Assembly (NCBI RefSeq): GCF_001556865.1
Contig: NZ_LSJY01000201.1
Span: 1 to 35,438, forward strand
Length of the DNA: 35,438 nt
Source of the DNA: Sphingobium sp. CCH11-B1
GTDB lineage: Bacteria; Pseudomonadota; Alphaproteobacteria; Sphingomonadales; Sphingomonadaceae
Direction: 5' to 3'
Every line of letters begins with the position of its first letter. Positions within the stretch are counted from its first letter, which is position 1. Positions 31,675 through 35,438 of this stretch are shown one piece after another. Below the pieces are notes generated by a model. That model did not search any database, had not been told where the DNA came from, and was given only the letters and a program-made list of their open reading frames with translations. Both the position numbers and the translations under genes were made by a program.

Positions 31675-33183
31675 TCAGCGCGCTGTGGCCTCGAAAATTT
31701 TCAGGTCGCGTTCCAGTCGCCATTGCCGTTCGGCCTTGGGACTGGTGGCGAGAAAGGCCTTGCAGGCCGGAGCATCGGGTAACGCGCAGGGCGTAACCAT
31801 CGCGCCGCCCGCACGATCCCGCCACAAGCTCGGCCCCTGGAGGAATGCATAATGCAGGCCGTCGCGCGCAATCTGTTTCAGATCGCGATAGCGCAGCCCC
31901 TGTTCGGTGACGGCGCGCAGATATTCATTGGTCATATCGCTGCGTGATACCCCTTCGTCATCCGTGGAGAGCACGACAGGGACGCCGGCCTCGCGATAGA
32001 GCGACAGCGGGTGCGCTGCCCCTTTCACACCCAGGATCACGGCGTTGCTGGTCAGGTTGATCTCCACCGCAATCCTGTCCCGCGCCATGCGCTTGAGGAG
32101 GGCGGGGCCATCGGTTTCATAGCTGATGTCGATGCCATGACCGATGCGGCTGGCCCCGGCCACCGTCACGGCATCATGGATATGGAAGGTCAGATCGCGC
32201 GACGGCACCAGCCCCAGTGACAGTTCGCCAGCGTGGAGAGATAGCTTCACCTTTGGGTAGCGCGTTTTCAGGAAGGCAATCATCGCCATGTGCAGCCGAT
32301 AGTCGCGGATCGCGACGGGATCATGTTCGGGTGCCGCGATGTTGACGCCGACGAAGCGCGGGTCGGTTTCGGCCGTGGCGAAGGCCAGCGCCAGTTGCGC
32401 GAACACTTGCGCTGGCGGCACGGTCCGCAGTGCCGTGAACAGATAGCGAATCGTGACGTCGCAGGCGGGCGCGGGGGTTGCTCCGCCGCACCCGTTTGCC
32501 TGTGCCATTTCCCCGTCATAGCCGTCATAATCGGCGGTCACCTGTCGCACGGCGTCCGGGAGAAGCGGAGCGATCCGGGCGTAAAGCGCTTCCAGGTCGC
32601 TTGCGTCCGCGCCGCTGACCTTTGCAGCCAGCGTCCCCGCGACGCGCGATCCGCTCGACAGTTCGAGATAGGAGACATGATCCGCGGCCGCCTGCCTGCG
32701 CGCGAGCGACAGCGCCTCCCCGACGTGGCGCGCATAGGCCGCGCCGAACCGCTCGAACGTCGAGAAGAAACGATCGTAGCCCGCCACCGCCGGGTCGCCT
32801 GTTCCGGCCTCGAACCCGCGGGTGGAGAAAGCGTCGATGGCGGCCGAGTAGCGCGGATAGTCGCGCTCCAGGCCGGCGGCGGCTATCCGGTCAGGTGCGT
32901 CGCACGGCGGTTCGACCAATTTGTAGCTGTCCTTGGTCAGGCACAGTCGGTCCGCCGCCGCCCAGCGTAGATAGTCTTCGGCGAAATTGGCGCCCCCGGC
33001 ATGATTATGCAGGTCACCACCCTTGGGCATCGCCTGGAGGAACAGGCGCAGGCGCGGCGGGCTTGCCGCGATGCTGTCCATATAGGCAGCGGTGCGGGCT
33101 TCGTCGGACACGGGCGGGGTGCCCGCCAGCGCCGGTGTCGCGCTAAGCAGCAGCGCTCCGATCCATTTCGTCAAGCCTTTCAT
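31675..33183 (-). CDS. Secreted adenosine deaminase-family protein
   Basis: This 502-residue metal-dependent deaminase has a signal peptide (MKGLTKWIGALLLSATPALA), so it acts outside the cytoplasm. Motifs follow the adenosine deaminase/ADGF pattern: PKGGDLHNHAGG with metal ligands H59 and H61, then SLHAGELS, RIGHGIDISYE, NLTSNAVILG and STDDEGVSRSD. The long N-terminal extension and the secretion signal resemble the growth-factor type (ADGF/CECR1-like) more than the short bacterial Add. ATG 33183 is used, with GGGGGA four bases upstream; an earlier in-frame start at 33246 is less likely because it precedes the signal peptide. Nucleoside scavenging is a plausible role. It is convergent with the kinase gene. 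Confidence 0.87.
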   Translation of the reverse strand: MKGLTKWIGALLLSATPALAGTPPVSDEARTAAYMDSIAASPPRLRLFLQAMPKGGDLHNHAGGANFAEDYLRWAAADRLCLTKDSYKLVEPPCDAPDRIAAAGLERDYPRYSAAIDAFSTRGFEAGTGDPAVAGYDRFFSTFERFGAAYARHVGEALSLARRQAAADHVSYLELSSGSRVAGTLAAKVSGADASDLEALYARIAPLLPDAVRQVTADYDGYDGEMAQANGCGGATPAPACDVTIRYLFTALRTVPPAQVFAQLALAFATAETDPRFVGVNIAAPEHDPVAIRDYRLHMAMIAFLKTRYPKVKLSLHAGELSLGLVPSRDLTFHIHDAVTVAGASRIGHGIDISYETDGPALLKRMARDRIAVEINLTSNAVILGVKGAAHPLSLYREAGVPVVLSTDDEGVSRSDMTNEYLRAVTEQGLRYRDLKQIARDGLHYAFLQGPSLWRDRAGGAMVTPCALPDAPACKAFLATSPKAERQWRLERDLKIFEATAR

Positions 33184-33463
33184 GTCATCCCCCGGAACGA
33201 GCCGCCGCAGCGATGCCGCTGTGGCGGGGGCGCGGTGGCGGTTCAATCACGATATTGCGCACATCATATTGCCATTATTCGATCGGATTGGCCGATCGCC
33301 GCCTAATTTTTACATCGCATCGTCGCGATAACGGCAATGGACGCTGCGCTGTATCCTCCATAGTCCAGCCCCGACGGGCAGATTGCGGATATGGCGTCGC
33401 TACCCGTCCTGCTTAACGAAAAGGAGTTTGACGGGTGCCGACAGGGCGGCGGGATTGGCGGCG
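33184..33463. promoter_or_regulatory. Divergent intergenic region, promoters and possible leader ORF
   Basis: This region separates the adenosine deaminase gene (leftward) from the cytochrome c/DUF1592 gene (rightward) and must hold promoters for both. An AAGGAG at 33421-33426 is well placed for a GTG at 33435. That GTG opens a 10-codon frame whose TGA (33465-33467) overlaps the ATG of the large gene. No other motif was recognised. Confidence 0.4.
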
Positions 33464-35438
33464 ATGACCGGCGGAAGGTGGCCAAGATATGCGCTTGCGT
33501 TCGCCGCGCTGGCGCTCGGCGCATCGGTCGTGGGCCATTCGCAGGATGCGCCCGTGGCTCCCTCCGTTCCCGCTTCGGCAAGCGCGCACGGCCCGCCTGA
33601 CATCATCGGCGACTATTGCGGGCGATGCCATAATGACGACGACCGGGTCGCCGGTCTGTCGCTCGACGATCTGCGCACCGCCGATCTGCAATGGGGCAAG
33701 CATATCGAGGAGTGGGAGAAGGTGCTGCGCCGCGTGAGCCTCGGCGAAATGCCACCGCTCAACAAGCCGCAGCCTGATCCCGCCCAGCGCGCCGCCTTCG
33801 TCTGGTGGCTGGAAAAGTCGCTGGACGATTATGCTGCCGCCCATCCGGATCCAGGCCGTGCGACCATCCGCCGGCTCAACCGCGTCGAATATGCCAATGC
33901 CATCCGCGACTTGCTAGCGCTGAAGATCGATGTCTCGCGGGAGTTGCCGCAGGACAATTCAGGCTATGGCTTCGACAATATCGCCGATGTGCTGAGCGTT
34001 TCGCCGACTCTGATGGACCGCTATATCGCCGTCGCCGGCAAGGTCGGACGGATGGCGACCGGGCTTGCCTCCGCTAGGCCGTTCGTCACCAGCTATGAAC
34101 TGCCCAAGGACGGGTCGATCATGAATGGCGGCCGTCCCGCCTATAATGAGCAGGCGAGCGACGACCTGCCGCTCGGGTCGCGGGGCGGCGGCGCCTTCCC
34201 TTATTATGCCCGGTACGATGGCATTTACGAGATCAGCGGCTGGCTGAACGCCAACACCAATAACGAGACCGACCGTTTGCCCGAGGACAAGGTGAACGTT
34301 CGCGTGCCGATCAAGGCAGGTGCGCATGTCGTGGGCCTGTCCTTCCGCCGGCGACTTGCGCCGGAGGAGAGCGTGCAGACGCTGCGCAACGATCTGGACA
34401 AGGTGCCGATGCCGACCGCGGCGCCGCAGATGCTGCCTATGGACGTTTCCATCGACGGCAAGGTGGTCAAGACGGTGGCGGTGCCGTCCTATCGCTTGTC
34501 GCCCCGCTATGCGCAGCAGAACTTCCCACGCGATGTATTGCAGATCGATGTCGCGGGGCCATTTGCGCCCAAGGGCATCGCGAACACGCCTAGCCGCGAT
34601 CGCATTTTCCTCTGTAACCCCAAGGCCATATCGGCGCAGGCGGCCTGCGCGCGGCGGATCCTGGGTTCGCTCGCCCGGCGCGCCTATCGCCGGCCGGTGA
34701 CCGACGCCGACCTCGCGCCGCTGATGCGCCTCTACACCGCCGAACGGGCGCGGAGCGATTTCGAGCAGGGGATCGAGGCTGGGCTGGAGGCGATACTCGT
34801 GTCGCCACATTTCCTTTTCCTGGTCGAGGGCGATCCAAAGGGGAGCGCGCCGGGCAGCGTCCATCCCCTCAACGACTATGAGCTGGCGTCGCGCCTGTCC
34901 TTCTTCCTGTGGAGCAGCATTCCCGACGACCTGTTGCTGGACCTGGCCGACAAGGGGCAGTTGCGCAATCCTGCCATTCTCGACGCGCAGGTCACGCGGA
35001 TGCTCGCCGATCCCAAGGCGCAGGCGCTGACAACCAATTTCGCCGGGCAATGGCTCTATCTGCGCAACCTTGACCAGCAGCGGCCCGACATCAGCGTTTT
35101 CCCCCAGTTCGACGCGCGGCTGCGCAACGCCATGGGGCAGGAGACCGCGATGTTCTTCAGCTATGTCCTCCGCACCAATCGCAGCCTGCTGGATTTTATT
35201 TCCGCCAATTACAGCTTCCTGAACCAGCGGCTGGCCGACCATTATGGCATCGGCGGCGTCAGCGGACCGGCGATGCGGCTGGTCGGCCTGCCCACCGGCT
35301 CCAACCGTGGCGGATTGCTGGGGCAGGCGAGCATCCTGACCGTTACCTCCTATGGCAACCACACATCGGTGGTGAAGCGCGGCAAATGGATTCTCGACAA
35401 TATGCTGGCCGCCGCCCCGCCCCCACCCCCGCCTGATG
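33464..35438 (+). CDS. Cytochrome c/DUF1587-DUF1595-DUF1592-DUF1588 protein (3' end outside window)
   Basis: The 5' 658 codons of a large secreted protein run off the right edge. A signal peptide (MTGGRWPRYALAFAALALG, cleavage near residue 26) leads to a c-type heme motif C52-G-R-C55-H56. Then come a DUF1587-like stretch (RRLNRVEYANAIRDLL, about 135-200), a probable carbohydrate-binding-like beta region (YYARYDGIYEISGWLN), DUF1595 (about 390-455, ARRILGSLARRAYRRPVTD), DUF1592 (LNDYELASRLSFFLWSS and after) and the beginning of DUF1588 (RGGLLGQASILTVTSYGNHTS). This order is that of planctomycete-type cytochrome proteins, usually paired with a DUF1552 gene. The ATG at 33464 begins the signal peptide; its own binding site is only a GGCGG. 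Function is unknown; a periplasmic redox role is inferred from the heme site. Confidence 0.85.
   Translation, partial: MTGGRWPRYALAFAALALGASVVGHSQDAPVAPSVPASASAHGPPDIIGDYCGRCHNDDDRVAGLSLDDLRTADLQWGKHIEEWEKVLRRVSLGEMPPLNKPQPDPAQRAAFVWWLEKSLDDYAAAHPDPGRATIRRLNRVEYANAIRDLLALKIDVSRELPQDNSGYGFDNIADVLSVSPTLMDRYIAVAGKVGRMATGLASARPFVTSYELPKDGSIMNGGRPAYNEQASDDLPLGSRGGGAFPYYARYDGIYEISGWLNANTNNETDRLPEDKVNVRVPIKAGAHVVGLSFRRRLAPEESVQTLRNDLDKVPMPTAAPQMLPMDVSIDGKVVKTVAVPSYRLSPRYAQQNFPRDVLQIDVAGPFAPKGIANTPSRDRIFLCNPKAISAQAACARRILGSLARRAYRRPVTDADLAPLMRLYTAERARSDFEQGIEAGLEAILVSPHFLFLVEGDPKGSAPGSVHPLNDYELASRLSFFLWSSIPDDLLLDLADKGQLRNPAILDAQVTRMLADPKAQALTTNFAGQWLYLRNLDQQRPDISVFPQFDARLRNAMGQETAMFFSYVLRTNRSLLDFISANYSFLNQRLADHYGIGGVSGPAMRLVGLPTGSNRGGLLGQASILTVTSYGNHTSVVKRGKWILDNMLAAAPPPPPPD

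Overview
The window is GC-rich DNA that looks like an alphaproteobacterial chromosome, most likely a sphingomonad (Sphingobium, Sphingomonas or Novosphingobium type). The clues are a TonB-dependent receptor paired with catabolic enzymes, a NasT/NasS-controlled nitrate assimilation cluster with an alginate-export-type porin, a secreted adenosine-deaminase-family protein and a planctomycete-type DUF1592 protein. The lineage is inferred from gene content and protein style; there is no rRNA or other marker gene in the window. No tRNA, rRNA or CRISPR array was seen.

Left part (1-15.7 kb): the edge carries what looks like the end of an IS21-type element and a short unrecognised gene fragment. A catabolic block follows on the minus strand. 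In transcription order it reads exported amidohydrolase (10025-12112), class III aminotransferase (8568-9950), ExaC/AcoD-type aldehyde dehydrogenase (6971-8488), DUF779 protein (6511-6942), PrpE-type acyl-CoA synthetase (4592-6514), TonB-dependent receptor (1846-4425) and APC amino acid/amine permease (406-1764). An AraC-family activator (12331-13302) is divergent from it. An exported gamma-glutamyltransferase (13951-15726) lies beyond a gene-poor stretch. The set suggests uptake of an amide or gamma-glutamyl conjugate, its cleavage outside the cytoplasm, amine import, transamination, oxidation and CoA activation. The substrate is unknown.

Middle (15.8-27.3 kb): remnants of cydA and cydB (cytochrome bd oxidase) sit directly before a nitrate/nitrite assimilation cluster. 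This cluster is nasT, nasS (interrupted by a frameshift), an ANTAR-type leader with terminator, a NarK/NasA-type nitrate transporter, an outer-membrane porin, a second ANTAR leader with terminator, nirB, nirD, the nitrate reductase gene nasA and a siroheme methyltransferase (cobA/SUMT). NasT is expected to bind the paired hexaloop hairpins and prevent termination, and NasS normally holds NasT inactive when nitrate is absent. The broken nasS therefore predicts altered or constitutive nitrate gene expression.

Right part (27.5-35.4 kb): a minus-strand group encodes a secreted Ser/Thr/Gly-rich small protein, a secreted four-EF-hand protein and a membrane sterol-desaturase-family hydroxylase. It is divergent from an OmpR-type response regulator and a histidine kinase. 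Next come a secreted adenosine-deaminase-family protein (minus strand) and the 5' part of a cytochrome c/DUF1587-DUF1595-DUF1592-DUF1588 protein that runs off the right edge.
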